A DNA stretch of 64,000 nucleotides from Flavobacterium sp. SUN052 (GTDB taxonomy: Bacteria > Bacteroidota > Bacteroidia > Flavobacteriales > Flavobacteriaceae): positions 1 to 64,000 of the forward strand of contig NZ_JAPQNS010000003.1 of assembly GCF_028867935.1 (NCBI RefSeq). The letters are read 5' to 3'. Below the pieces are notes generated by a model. It saw only the letters and a list, made by a program, of their open reading frames with translations, did no database searches and was not told the DNA's origin. Positions within the stretch are counted from its first letter, which is position 1. Every line of letters starts with the position of its first letter. Positions 35,392-43,410 of the stretch are shown here, one piece after another. The position numbers and the translations under genes were made by a program.

Positions 35392-35423
35392 AGCTGGTTC
35401 AGCCAGCAAATACGGTGAAAAAG

Positions 35424-35455
35424 AAAAGCCGGGGCAATGCCCCGGCTTTTTCATA
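35424..35455 (+). terminator. rfbA operon terminator
   Basis: A perfect 12-bp stem AAAAGCCGGGGC (35424-35435) with GCCCCGGCTTTT (35439-35450) closes a 3-nt loop and ends in a T run. Confidence 0.9.
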
Positions 35456-35722
35456 CCTAACCTATGAGATGAGAAAAACGTAATGTCGTGCTGTTTGGCG
35501 TTGACACCACAAAATTGAGCAATGGTTGTCAGAGTCTGAAGCGCATACTTACGCGATTGCAAAATTGGGACTTTGATTGCCTTCTACATAGCGTAGAACT
35601 ACGTATTCTAAGGCGGACAAGTACGTTTTTGGACGGGAGAGACTACCGAAAAATGGATTTGTAGTACGTGTTGGCCTATAAAATGCTAATTTGTCCGTTC
35701 AAACAAGATCACTGAAAAGTAC
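35456..35722. other. intergenic stretch with no gene seen
   Basis: After the rfbA terminator this 267-bp space (331 bp from rfbA to the next start) holds no open frame of interest. The only structure noticed is a small hairpin CGTAG-AA-CTACG near 35591-35602. It must contain the promoter of the operon at 35723, but no exact TAnnTTTG element was found; TAATTTG near 35689-35695 is a near miss. Confidence 0.5.
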
Positions 35723-36079
35723 ATGAAATCACAATACCCGTTTAAGAAACCAGGCCGTGAAATGAGCCAAACCGAAGCACGGACCTGGGTTGACGACTAC
35801 CGTAAGAGTTGCGAGAAACAAGCTAAACCCATTCATGCTGAGGGGTTCAGCAAAGAAGTACTATTGAAAATATTAGCTAACGACGACTGCCAGGGTATTC
35901 GGTTCTATTACGGACATGAAAAGGGCGAGCCCCGTTTGTTGCTGGTAGGCATGGATAAGAACGGCAACGATATGCACCAAAGTCGGCAAGGTCTTAAAGA
36001 TGACATGCCTGCCGACGATAATGGTTCTGCTATTTACGGCGATGGGAGTAGGTGTCCTGATGAGTGTGGCAATCGCTGA
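35723..36079 (+). CDS. uncharacterised small soluble protein, first gene of a two-component operon
   Basis: The 118-aa protein has no signal peptide or membrane span. It carries a G-x-R-F-Y-Y-G-H segment followed by RLLLVGMDKNGNDM and ends in the Cys-containing RCPDECGNR, a possible C-P-x-x-C metal or redox motif. I do not recognise its family. The following membrane-protein gene overlaps it by 16 nt, and a histidine kinase and response regulator follow, so it probably belongs to the same signalling operon. Confidence 0.72.
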   Translation: MKSQYPFKKPGREMSQTEARTWVDDYRKSCEKQAKPIHAEGFSKEVLLKILANDDCQGIRFYYGHEKGEPRLLLVGMDKNGNDMHQSRQGLKDDMPADDNGSAIYGDGSRCPDECGNR

Positions 36080-36777
36080 CCGTCGTGTTCCTTTATTTAT
36101 CGGTAATTGACCATTTCATAAAGTATCCGCTTTCAGCTGCGGCAGACTTATCTATTATACTTCCGTTCAGCTTCAGCCTGGGATACTGGCAGCGGTCAGT
36201 AGCTATGCGCTACTTCACTGTTTTTATATGGTGGACGTTGTTCAAAGGAATTGTGAGTATCTGGACGGCCAGCGAGCGGATGAATAACCTACTGTTATTT
36301 AACGTCGATTTATTGGTTCGATTCACCCTGCTACTGGCCATGTTTTACCACACCTTTCAGTATCCTCACGAAAAACGGACGGTACTGATTTTACTAGTTG
36401 GTTTTTGGCTTTTGTTTGGTGTTGATTTTTTCCTCTCGAACCCTAATCTGGGCGATTGGCATAATCATCGAATCAATAGATACTCGTTTGCTGTTGAAAG
36501 TGTATTGATGCTGGCACTTGTGCTGCGGTTCTTCCTGTATCTGGTCCGCGAGCTTCCTGTTGCCAACCTAACCGAGTATCCCATGTTCTGGATTTGTTGT
36601 GGCCTGCTGATTGCTCATGCAGGAACGGTTTTTCTGACTCCTTTCATGCATTACTTCAATGTCTGGAATAACCCCTACAACTTCAGGACTATGGTCAAGA
36701 TAGAACATTGGGTAGAAATTATTCGGAATGGCGCATTTGTCATTGCTATGGCTTATGCCCGTCGATCCACGTATTGA
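36064..36777 (+). CDS. polytopic membrane protein coupled to a NarL-type two-component system
   Basis: The 237-aa protein has about six or seven hydrophobic segments (for example LTVVFLYLSVIDHF, SIILPFSFSLGYW, VLILLVGFWLLFGVDFFL, FWICCGLLIAHAGTVFL) and no enzymatic motif. The first codon in the frame is GTG 36064, inside the previous gene; another GTG at 36085 is possible. Its stop is separated from the kinase ATG by one base. It may be the membrane sensor part of the adjacent system, since the kinase itself has only one short membrane span (inference). Confidence 0.72.
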   Translation: MWQSLTVVFLYLSVIDHFIKYPLSAAADLSIILPFSFSLGYWQRSVAMRYFTVFIWWTLFKGIVSIWTASERMNNLLLFNVDLLVRFTLLLAMFYHTFQYPHEKRTVLILLVGFWLLFGVDFFLSNPNLGDWHNHRINRYSFAVESVLMLALVLRFFLYLVRELPVANLTEYPMFWICCGLLIAHAGTVFLTPFMHYFNVWNNPYNFRTMVKIEHWVEIIRNGAFVIAMAYARRSTY

Positions 36778-36778
36778 T

Positions 36779-37594
36779 ATGACCCTGCAAACGGCTAACG
36801 ACGCAATTCTGATCGCAACAATCGCCATGTTACTCATGGCGATTTTCATCGTTGTGTTCGTTGCCTACTACCAGCGAAAGCAGGCGCAACATCAGATGAC
36901 GGTTAAAGAGCTTCAGGAACGCCACCGTCAGGAACTGATGGCCGCTATGTTTCGGGGGCAGGAGGCTGAGCGAAGGCGGCTGGCTCAGGATTTGCATGAT
37001 GATATTGGTACCATGCTGTCGGTGGCCAAGATGACACTCAATCAATTAGAGCGTCATTTGGATCGTTTTTCGCCGGAACGGGCCCAGGCTCATAAAACCC
37101 GGCAACTGCTTGATGATACGCTGAAAAACGTTCGTCGAATCAGCCGTGATCTGGTGCCCACTACACTGGAGCGATTTGGCCTGCTGGCTGCGCTCGAAGA
37201 ATTGGTTGGCAACGCTAATAATGACCTGATCAGTGTACAGCTGGAATGGCCTGAAAAAATGAATGTGACAACGCCCGCTCTGGACGTGATGTTGTACCGG
37301 ATAGTGCAGGAACTGACTAATAATGCCATTCGTCACGCGGGAGCAACTCACATTACCATTCGGTTTTTTATTCATGAAAATGAACTTCGACTAGCTGTGC
37401 TGGACGATGGTCGTGGCTTCGATATTGACGAGGTGGTGCAGAGCAAACAACGCGGACTTGGGCTACGAAACATCGAAAGCCGCCTGAGTGTGGTGAACGG
37501 ACACGTTACATTTGATGTGGCTCCTGGCCGGGGATCGCGAATTATTGTGCAGATTCCGCTAGAAAATCCTAAACTTGTGGCTCTCCTAACCTAA
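36779..37594 (+). CDS. NarL-type sensor histidine kinase (HisKA_3)
   Basis: From ATG 36779 the protein is 271 aa: one N-terminal membrane helix (about 8-30), a short coiled coil, the HisKA_3 motif EAERRRLAQDLHDDIGTMLS with His73, and an ATPase domain with ELTNNAIRHAGA, LDDGRGFD and GLGLRNIESRL. It has no extracellular sensor domain, so the co-encoded membrane protein may provide sensing. An upstream in-frame start at 36728 lies in the previous gene. The response regulator follows after 9 nt. Confidence 0.92.
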   Translation: MTLQTANDAILIATIAMLLMAIFIVVFVAYYQRKQAQHQMTVKELQERHRQELMAAMFRGQEAERRRLAQDLHDDIGTMLSVAKMTLNQLERHLDRFSPERAQAHKTRQLLDDTLKNVRRISRDLVPTTLERFGLLAALEELVGNANNDLISVQLEWPEKMNVTTPALDVMLYRIVQELTNNAIRHAGATHITIRFFIHENELRLAVLDDGRGFDIDEVVQSKQRGLGLRNIESRLSVVNGHVTFDVAPGRGSRIIVQIPLENPKLVALLT

Positions 37595-37603
37595 CCGTTT
37601 GCG

Positions 37604-38266
37604 ATGATGCGTAAAATCAAACTGGCTCTCTGCGACGATCACAACTTGTTTCGGGTGGGCATGGCATCGATTCTAACTCAGGTGCCCGATTTTGACTTAG
37701 TTTTGGAGGCCGCCAATGGTCAGGAATTGATTGATAAAATTCCGCGTAAAACACCCGACGTTGTCCTGCTCGATCTCCAGATGCCCGTTCTGGACGGCAC
37801 CGCCACTGCTGATTTCCTTCGCGAAAACCACCCGCTCATAAAGATTGTGATTCTGACCATGCACGATGAAGATCGGATGGTTTTGCACCTGCTCGAAAAA
37901 GGTGTCAGCGGCTATTTACTGAAAGATGCCGACCCCGGCGAAGTGGAAAAAGCCATTCGAAAAGTGATGGACGATGGCGTGTATCTGAACGATTTTGTGT
38001 CGCGGGCCATGCTCCGCAAAATGACGAATACCTCGACCGTGGTAAAGCAGCCCTCCACGTTTTATAACAGTAAAGTGCTGCTATCAGAACGTGAGAAAGA
38101 AGTACTAAAACTGATCTGCGAGGGATTGTCGACCGCCGAAATCAGCGAAAAAATTTTTCTTAGCCCCCGGACGGTTGAAGGACATCGGCTACGCATCCTC
38201 GAAAAAACCGGGACTAAGAATACGGCTGGTATGGTAGCCTACGCATTCAAGAATAACCTGGTTTAG
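37604..38266 (+). CDS. NarL/FixJ-family response regulator
   Basis: The 220-aa protein has a receiver domain (LCDDHNLFRVGM; phosphorylation at Asp57 in VVLLDLQMPVLDG; SGYLLKDA) and a LuxR-type helix-turn-helix (SEREKEVLKLICEGLSTAEI, then FLSPRTVEGHRLRI). It is the partner of the HisKA_3 kinase directly upstream. Its stop overlaps the convergent epimerase gene by 4 bp. Confidence 0.94.
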   Translation: MMRKIKLALCDDHNLFRVGMASILTQVPDFDLVLEAANGQELIDKIPRKTPDVVLLDLQMPVLDGTATADFLRENHPLIKIVILTMHDEDRMVLHLLEKGVSGYLLKDADPGEVEKAIRKVMDDGVYLNDFVSRAMLRKMTNTSTVVKQPSTFYNSKVLLSEREKEVLKLICEGLSTAEISEKIFLSPRTVEGHRLRILEKTGTKNTAGMVAYAFKNNLV

Positions 38267-38667
38267 ACAATTGCCTGGCATAGCTCTACCAACACTCCGC
38301 TGGTACCTTTGGGGTGCAAAAAGCAGACAAGTTTATTGTCGGCCCCGCGCTTAGGCGTTTCATTCAGCACCGTGAAGCCCTCACCCTTCAGGCGCTCTAT
38401 TTCAGCCAGAATATCGTCTACTTCAAAGGCGATATGATGGATACCCTCGCCTTTTTTTTCGATGAACTTAGCAATAGGGCTGCTGGGATCTGTGGCTTCC
38501 AATAACTCAATTTTGGTCTGATTGACCTGAAAAAAGGAAGTTGTAACATGTTCTGATTCAACAGACTCCGATTTGTAAGGAGGCACGTTCAGGAGCTTTG
38601 TAAATAAGTCGTTGGCGTCGGCAAGGTTCCGAACGGCAATACCGATATGTTCGACGTTGGTAAGCAT
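38263..38667 (-). CDS. mce: methylmalonyl-CoA epimerase
   Basis: Interconverts (R)- and (S)-methylmalonyl-CoA in the propionate/succinate route. The 134-aa protein from ATG 38667 is a VOC-fold enzyme: NVEHIGIAVRNL holds the first metal His, EHVTTSFFQVNQTKIELLEAT, EGIHHIAFEVDDI and the C-terminal GVLVELCQ the rest of the metal site. A longer frame upstream adds unrelated residues and is rejected. Confidence 0.93.
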   Translation of the reverse strand: MLTNVEHIGIAVRNLADANDLFTKLLNVPPYKSESVESEHVTTSFFQVNQTKIELLEATDPSSPIAKFIEKKGEGIHHIAFEVDDILAEIERLKGEGFTVLNETPKRGADNKLVCFLHPKGTSGVLVELCQAIV

Positions 38668-38838
38668 GTAGAGTTTATGGACAATATATAATGAGCCTCG
38701 CGGGCAGCCCCGAACGGATAAGAGAGGGCCAGTAATGAAACTTTCCCGAACCCGCAAAAGTTAGTGAAGTAATGGTGGGTTTAAGCCAAAATTGGTCATT
38801 ATCCACGTTACATTCTTCATTTTACATTACTCCGCGAG

Positions 38839-39165
38839 ATGGTAACGATATCAGAAATCGCTAAAAATAAAATTGTTGAACTCCGCCAGAAGGACGGACT
38901 CTCAGAAAGCCACGCCATCCGGGTAGCCGTTGAAGGTGGCGGATGTTCTGGCCTGATGTATGACCTGCAGTTTGACGCGACCCAGCAACCAACGGATCAT
39001 CTTGTTGAAGATAAGGGCATTAAGATTCTGGTCGACCGTAAGAGTTTACTTTATCTTGCTGGTACGGAACTGGACTTCTCGGATGGTTTGAATGGTAAAG
39101 GTTTCCAGTTTAAAAACCCCAACGCAACCCGCACCTGCGGTTGTGGCGAGAGTTTTGCCGTCTAG
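38839..39165 (+). CDS. A-type iron-sulfur carrier (HesB/IscA/ErpA family)
   Basis: The 108-aa protein has the family's three conserved cysteines: Cys36 in GGGCSGLMY, and Cys100 and Cys102 in TRTCGCGESF. LDFSDGLNGKGFQFKNPNA is also typical. It accepts and delivers Fe-S clusters during cofactor assembly. It stands alone with its own terminator at 39186, and no other suf or isc gene is present in the window. Confidence 0.93.
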   Translation: MVTISEIAKNKIVELRQKDGLSESHAIRVAVEGGGCSGLMYDLQFDATQQPTDHLVEDKGIKILVDRKSLLYLAGTELDFSDGLNGKGFQFKNPNATRTCGCGESFAV

Positions 39166-39185
39166 ATAAGAATTTTCAAAATGAG

Positions 39186-39212
39186 AAAGGCCGCCTAAAG
39201 CGGTCTTTTTTT
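39186..39212 (+). terminator. terminator of the Fe-S carrier gene
   Basis: A 9-bp stem AAAGGCCGC (39186-39194) with GCGGTCTTT (39200-39208, one G-T pair), followed by a T run, 20 nt after the stop. Confidence 0.8.
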
Positions 39213-39300
39213 ATGCAGTACAAAGCAGGATGCTACAGGCAATCCAGACAGATTGTGTAATTATGCACAGACAATAGCAATCCAAAACCGTATTAATCCC

Positions 39301-39876
39301 GTGAATTCTGGTTCAAACACAGCTTCAGTAGCCAAACCTGTCAGTCATTCCCGTACCACACTAACCGAGTTGATGATTCCGGCCTATGCCAACTTCGGGG
39401 GCAAAATTCACGGAGGCATTTTACTCTCGCTGATGGATAAAGTAGCCTATGCCTGTGCTGCCAAACACGCTGGTTCGTACTGTGTAACTGTCTCCGTGGA
39501 TGGGGTTAATTTTCGGGAGCCCGTAGAGGTTGGCGAACTGGTGTCGCTCATGGGGTCGGTTAATTTTGTGGGCCGAACCTCGCTCGTTGTGGGTATTAAA
39601 GTAGTCGCTGAGAACATAAAAACGGGCCTCATAAAACACACCAACACTTCCTATTTTACAATGGTGGCCAAAGATGATGCTGGTCACCCGATTGAAGTTC
39701 CACCCTTACGGCTCGAAACGGAAGAAGATGCCCGGCGTTTTTTGGAAGCCATGAAACGCCGGGAACTCCGAATTGCCTACAGTGAGCACTTCGACAATGC
39801 CCGCACTCGAATGTTGCTCAAAGAAAGCCTTGGCAAACTGGCGAATGAACGGTGTGAAATAGATTTTGACAGCTAG
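39301..39876 (+). CDS. acyl-CoA thioesterase (hotdog fold)
   Basis: A YciA/BACH-like thioesterase hydrolysing acyl-CoAs. The hotdog region runs through LMIPAYANFGGKIHGGILLSLMDKVAYACAAKHAG-type elements (catalytic Asp/Asn area) and VSVDGVNFREPVEVGELVSL. The start is uncertain: GTG 39301 gives 191 aa with a typical N terminus, TTG 39253 would add 16 residues, and no ATG lies before 39373. A C-terminal charged tail of about 40 residues follows the hotdog domain. Its stop overlaps the convergent MetE-like gene by 4 bp. Confidence 0.88.
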   Translation: MNSGSNTASVAKPVSHSRTTLTELMIPAYANFGGKIHGGILLSLMDKVAYACAAKHAGSYCVTVSVDGVNFREPVEVGELVSLMGSVNFVGRTSLVVGIKVVAENIKTGLIKHTNTSYFTMVAKDDAGHPIEVPPLRLETEEDARRFLEAMKRRELRIAYSEHFDNARTRMLLKESLGKLANERCEIDFDS

Positions 39877-40901
39877 ATTTCTCCCCGTACAATTTTTGCT
39901 CCGGCTACCATATTAACTAATTTCTGTTTGGCAGCCCAGCGTGCCGTTTGGCTTAGGCCACAGTCGGGGGCCACCGCCAATTTCTCGGCAGGTACAAAGG
40001 GCAGGCATTTCCGAATTCGCTCGGCAACGTCTTCGGGTGTTTCAATGTAGTAGCTCTTCACATCGATCACGCCCACGGCAACGTCAAACTTCTCAGCGAA
40101 CCGTTCGAGAAGATGGACTTCCGAAAAATTTAGGATGGTCATTTCGGAGTGAAGCTCGTCGACTGTCATGTCCAAAAAATCGGGTAGCATGGGGGCAATG
40201 GTTTTTTTGCCTACCGACCGGCCTTTGTAATTTCCGAAACAGAGGTGCATCGACAAGCGGGTTTTACCAACGCCAGGAGCTACTGTCCGATTAAAAATAT
40301 CCACGAACCGTTTGGTATCTTCCCGGTACGCATAGCAGGACATTGAGGGTTCATCTACGCAGATTTCAGGAACACCCAGATCTACCAGGTCGGCGATTTC
40401 TTTCCGCACAAGGGGTAAAAGAGCCTCGGTTACATCCCAGCGGTCTTTATAATGATGACCTGGCAACAACCGCCCACTGAGCGTATAAGGGCCCGGAATA
40501 GATACTTTTAACCCTTGGCCTTTGGGGGCAAGCCGCTTGAGTCGCTGATACTCTTCTACCACACCAAGCCCACGGGGAGCAGTGAGCGGTTCCAGAATGG
40601 TATGTTTTCCGCGCTGGTCGTGGGCGGGGGGGCCAAACCGCCGTAACTCAGTATCGTTGTTTTCGATACCCCGAATGTAGCCGTAAAATGACAGGTTAAA
40701 ATCGAAACGGGTTTGTTCTCCGTCGGTAATGACGTCCAGACCAGCAGCCACCTGATCGTGGATTGAAGTCACAACGGCATCTTCAATCATCTCATTGATG
40801 TCAGCAGGGCCAAATTGGTTTAGATGCTGGCTTGAAAACTCCAGCCAACCGGGAAATGGCATTGAGCCGACTACAGTTGTTTTAATTGGAATAGGTTGCA
40901 A
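39873..40901 (-). CDS. MetE-like cobalamin-independent methionine synthase, C-terminal-domain-only type
   Basis: The 342-aa protein corresponds to the catalytic C-terminal barrel of MetE (about 750 aa), without the N-terminal domain. Zinc ligands appear as SMHLCFGN (His-x-Cys) and APDCGLSQT, and EICVDEPSMS is a barrel motif. VITDGEQTRFDF is also typical. Short MetE-like proteins of this kind ('core-MetE') are reported to take methyl groups from donors other than methyltetrahydrofolate polyglutamate; the donor here is unknown. No riboswitch was recognised upstream. Confidence 0.88.
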   Translation of the reverse strand: MQPIPIKTTVVGSMPFPGWLEFSSQHLNQFGPADINEMIEDAVVTSIHDQVAAGLDVITDGEQTRFDFNLSFYGYIRGIENNDTELRRFGPPAHDQRGKHTILEPLTAPRGLGVVEEYQRLKRLAPKGQGLKVSIPGPYTLSGRLLPGHHYKDRWDVTEALLPLVRKEIADLVDLGVPEICVDEPSMSCYAYREDTKRFVDIFNRTVAPGVGKTRLSMHLCFGNYKGRSVGKKTIAPMLPDFLDMTVDELHSEMTILNFSEVHLLERFAEKFDVAVGVIDVKSYYIETPEDVAERIRKCLPFVPAEKLAVAPDCGLSQTARWAAKQKLVNMVAGAKIVRGEI

Positions 40902-40995
40902 GTGGATTGGTGCGGTTCCCCGCCGGGATTCAGGTTTATATTAAAGAATTAATCTCTTGAATGAAGTTACTCATGTGGTTTAAGTTTTTAGCGCA

Positions 40996-41514
40996 TTAAT
41001 GTGTAATGCGACTAAGATCAAGTTCCCACCAAATCAAGCCTTCTGTTTCTTCTACGAACAAAAACCCGTTTTTCTGCAAAACCCGTTGCGAAGCCAGATT
41101 GTCTACATCTGTGTCGGCCATGACGCGCCGAACATCTGGTTGGCGACTAACCCAGTTGACCAGCCCGCCTACTATCTCACTCATATAGCCCCGTTGCTGA
41201 AAGGCCGGATAAGTGCCATAACCGATTTCGACGGTGCCGGTTTCGTCGGGTTCTCCTTTGAATTTGGCATCGGCTACAATTTGGCGCGTTTGCCGGTCAA
41301 TAGCAATCCAGACGGTATGGTAAAGTGGATCAAATTGAGGGTCTTTCAGGCGCGGCACCGTGAAATAGTTGATAATTGATAACAAAGGCTCTACAACTTC
41401 GCGGTGGCCGGGCTGTAGCCCAAGCGAGGTTTCCAATCGGTTACCGTTTTCGAGGTGAAGCCGGAGTTGTTCGAGCGAGAGAGGCAGTAAAGTCAGGCGG
41501 GGTGTTTCAATCAT
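40996..41514 (-). CDS. GNAT-family N-acetyltransferase (RimJ/RimL-like)
   Basis: The 172-aa protein begins IETPRLTLLPLS, has the acetyl-CoA loop FQQRGYMSEIVGGL (Q-x-x-G-x/M) and the terminal DNLASQRVLQKNGF typical of RimJ-like acetyltransferases. It overlaps the SIS gene by 4 nt and is the last gene of the ROK-SIS-GNAT operon. The acceptor is unknown; an amino-sugar metabolite or protein N terminus are both possible. Confidence 0.9.
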   Translation of the reverse strand: MIETPRLTLLPLSLEQLRLHLENGNRLETSLGLQPGHREVVEPLLSIINYFTVPRLKDPQFDPLYHTVWIAIDRQTRQIVADAKFKGEPDETGTVEIGYGTYPAFQQRGYMSEIVGGLVNWVSRQPDVRRVMADTDVDNLASQRVLQKNGFLFVEETEGLIWWELDLSRITH

Positions 41515-42302
41515 AAACCACTAACATAACTCGGAATTCCGACTTTCTCGTAAAGTTTAGCTAGCCGATGAGCGTGTTCGTCGTAAGCGCCCTCAAAAAG
41601 TTCAACCGCTCGTTCGGCTCCAACCAGTACGCCTGCACTCAACACTTTTGGCGGGTGTCCGGCTTCAGTGAGCAATCGGGCCACTTCGGCTTTGATCGAA
41701 TTCACGATGACAGCCCCACCCACGGTGCTACCGGGGGCAACGGGGGTATCGAGGCCTAGTACGGTAATCATGGCGTCGCCAATGGGAGCTCCCGTGTCTA
41801 AAATTAGGTTGGCAAAGTCGCTGAGTTTCTTGCCGTCGGCGCGTTTGCTGGTGCTGGCTTCGGAGTGCTCTTTGGTAATCAATGCTACAACGTTTATGCC
41901 TTTTTCCTGAAATAGCTCAGCCATTTCGATAGGAACCACATTGCAGCCCGACGACGAAATGACCAGTGCCGAATCTTGTTCACTCAGATCAAAATTACGT
42001 AAAATGCGGTCGGCAAGGCCCGGCACGTTTTCCAGAAACATAGCCTGCCGTTGCCCATTGGCTCCAACAACAAGATTATGGAAGGTAAGCGATAACTCGA
42101 CAATGGGGTTGAATCCGGCGAAAGAACCGTAGCGTGGCCACATTTCCTCAACCATGATTCGGCTGTGGCCCGACCCAAATACGTGAACCATGCGGCCAGC
42201 TAAAATGGAGTTTGTAAACCATTGAGCTGCCTGTTCGATCTGGGTTTGCTGGGCTTCGATAGTATCGAGAATTGCCCTGCATTTCTGAATGTATTCTGTC
42301 AT
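41511..42302 (-). CDS. SIS-domain sugar-phosphate binding protein (UPF0309-like)
   Basis: From ATG 42302 the product is 263 aa with a sugar isomerase (SIS) fold: MVHVFGSGHSRIMVEEM, ALVISSSGCNVVPIEMAELFQEKGINVVAL and IVNSIKAEVA. It resembles the family annotated UPF0309, related to the GlcN6P isomerase domain and MurQ. Its neighbours, a ROK kinase 20 nt upstream and a GNAT overlapping downstream, suggest handling of a phosphorylated hexose or amino sugar. Reaction not established. Confidence 0.88.
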   Translation of the reverse strand: MTEYIQKCRAILDTIEAQQTQIEQAAQWFTNSILAGRMVHVFGSGHSRIMVEEMWPRYGSFAGFNPIVELSLTFHNLVVGANGQRQAMFLENVPGLADRILRNFDLSEQDSALVISSSGCNVVPIEMAELFQEKGINVVALITKEHSEASTSKRADGKKLSDFANLILDTGAPIGDAMITVLGLDTPVAPGSTVGGAVIVNSIKAEVARLLTEAGHPPKVLSAGVLVGAERAVELFEGAYDEHAHRLAKLYEKVGIPSYVSGL

Positions 42303-42321
42303 TATGGATAGGAATGCGGAT

Positions 42322-43239
42322 TTAAAAACTATTTTGGATCGCGAAGCTGGCGGCCCCAATAGCGCCAGCCATATCGCCAAAGTAAGCGAGTTTAATCGGG
42401 GTGGCCTGACTGCCGGGTCTCCACTCGTGGAGATCCATGAACGTGGCTAAGGGCAGTAGTAGATCATCTTCACCCTGCGTGATGCCACCACCCAGCACAA
42501 CCAGATCGGGGGAGAAGGCATTGGTCAGGGCGCAGATACCGATAGCCAGATAGCGTACCGATGTCAACCAGACCCATTGGGCAAAATGATCGCCTTGCTT
42601 GTAGGCCTCCAAAAGCTGGTAAGTGGACGTGAATCGACCAAGGGATCGTTTTTCAATGGTAGCATTCCCTATTGCATTTTCCAGACTACCCGGCTGTCCG
42701 GTGATACTCAAATCACTTTCAGTATTGACCGTGATATGGCCGAGATGCCCTGCTTTCTGATAATTACCCTGATACAGTTTGCCATCGATCAGGATGCCCC
42801 CGCCAACGCCCGTACCGAGCGTAAGCATAAGCACGTTTTTGTGACCCTTTGCTATACCGAAGCGGCTTTCGGCCATAAGAGCCGCATGGGCATCGTTGAT
42901 AACGTGAACCGGTTCATTCAGGAAATGACCCCAATAGAAGTTTTCCAGACCTGGCAGGCGACCCGGCATAAAGGCAATGCATTGATTAGTCGCATTAGGC
43001 AGACCCGGTGCCGAAAGCCCTACTGCTTTTACAACACTGCCACCCGGCATTGCCTCAGCGTGCTGGCGAAGGTCATCAACCGTTTCTTTAACCGCCTGTT
43101 GCCAGTGAACACCACTCTGCTCTTTGGTATCGTTGGTGGGATGGTAAAGCTGTTTAATAATTTCGCCAGTGTCAGTATTCATCAGAACACCCTTAATCCA
43201 GGTACCACCGAGGTCGATACCGATAGCTGTTTGAGTCAC
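42322..43239 (-). CDS. ROK-family sugar kinase lacking the zinc-cysteine motif
   Basis: The 305-aa protein has IGIDLGGTWIKG (phosphate loop), VINDAHAALMAE with catalytic Asp, LTLGTGVGGGILIDGKL and DLVVLGGGI, so it is a ROK kinase. The usual C-x-C-G-x-x-G-C-x-E zinc motif is replaced by an ITGQPGSLEN sequence without any cysteine, while the His of KAGHLGHI is kept. Substrate probably a hexose or amino sugar. First gene of the operon with SIS and GNAT genes. Confidence 0.9.
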   Translation of the reverse strand: MTQTAIGIDLGGTWIKGVLMNTDTGEIIKQLYHPTNDTKEQSGVHWQQAVKETVDDLRQHAEAMPGGSVVKAVGLSAPGLPNATNQCIAFMPGRLPGLENFYWGHFLNEPVHVINDAHAALMAESRFGIAKGHKNVLMLTLGTGVGGGILIDGKLYQGNYQKAGHLGHITVNTESDLSITGQPGSLENAIGNATIEKRSLGRFTSTYQLLEAYKQGDHFAQWVWLTSVRYLAIGICALTNAFSPDLVVLGGGITQGEDDLLLPLATFMDLHEWRPGSQATPIKLAYFGDMAGAIGAASFAIQNSF

Positions 43240-43363
43240 GGGAGTGGTTGCTATGCAAAAACAAAAGAGTGAAAGACCTAATTACAAGACACCATTTATG
43301 CAGCATAAAGAGTAAATGGGCGCAAACATCACTATGAAACCCGGGACAACCTTTGTTTCGTCG

Positions 43364-43371
43364 TAGTTTTG
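43364..43371 (+). promoter_or_regulatory. Bacteroidota -7 element for the M16 peptidase gene
   Basis: TAGTTTTG matches TAnnTTTG exactly, 40 nt before the peptidase ATG, and shares the octamer with the galE promoter. Confidence 0.5.
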
Positions 43372-43410
43372 TCCTGAAATTTTTACCCGCTATTTAGGGT
43401 TATCAGTTGA

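Noticed and set aside
39253..39300. TTG start 16 codons upstream for the thioesterase.
   Set aside because: The extension has no resemblance to known N termini; GTG 39301 is preferred, though not certain.
40992..41010. CGCATTA...TAATGCG hairpin at the GNAT stop as a terminator.
   Set aside because: The stem is short and no T run follows on the minus strand.
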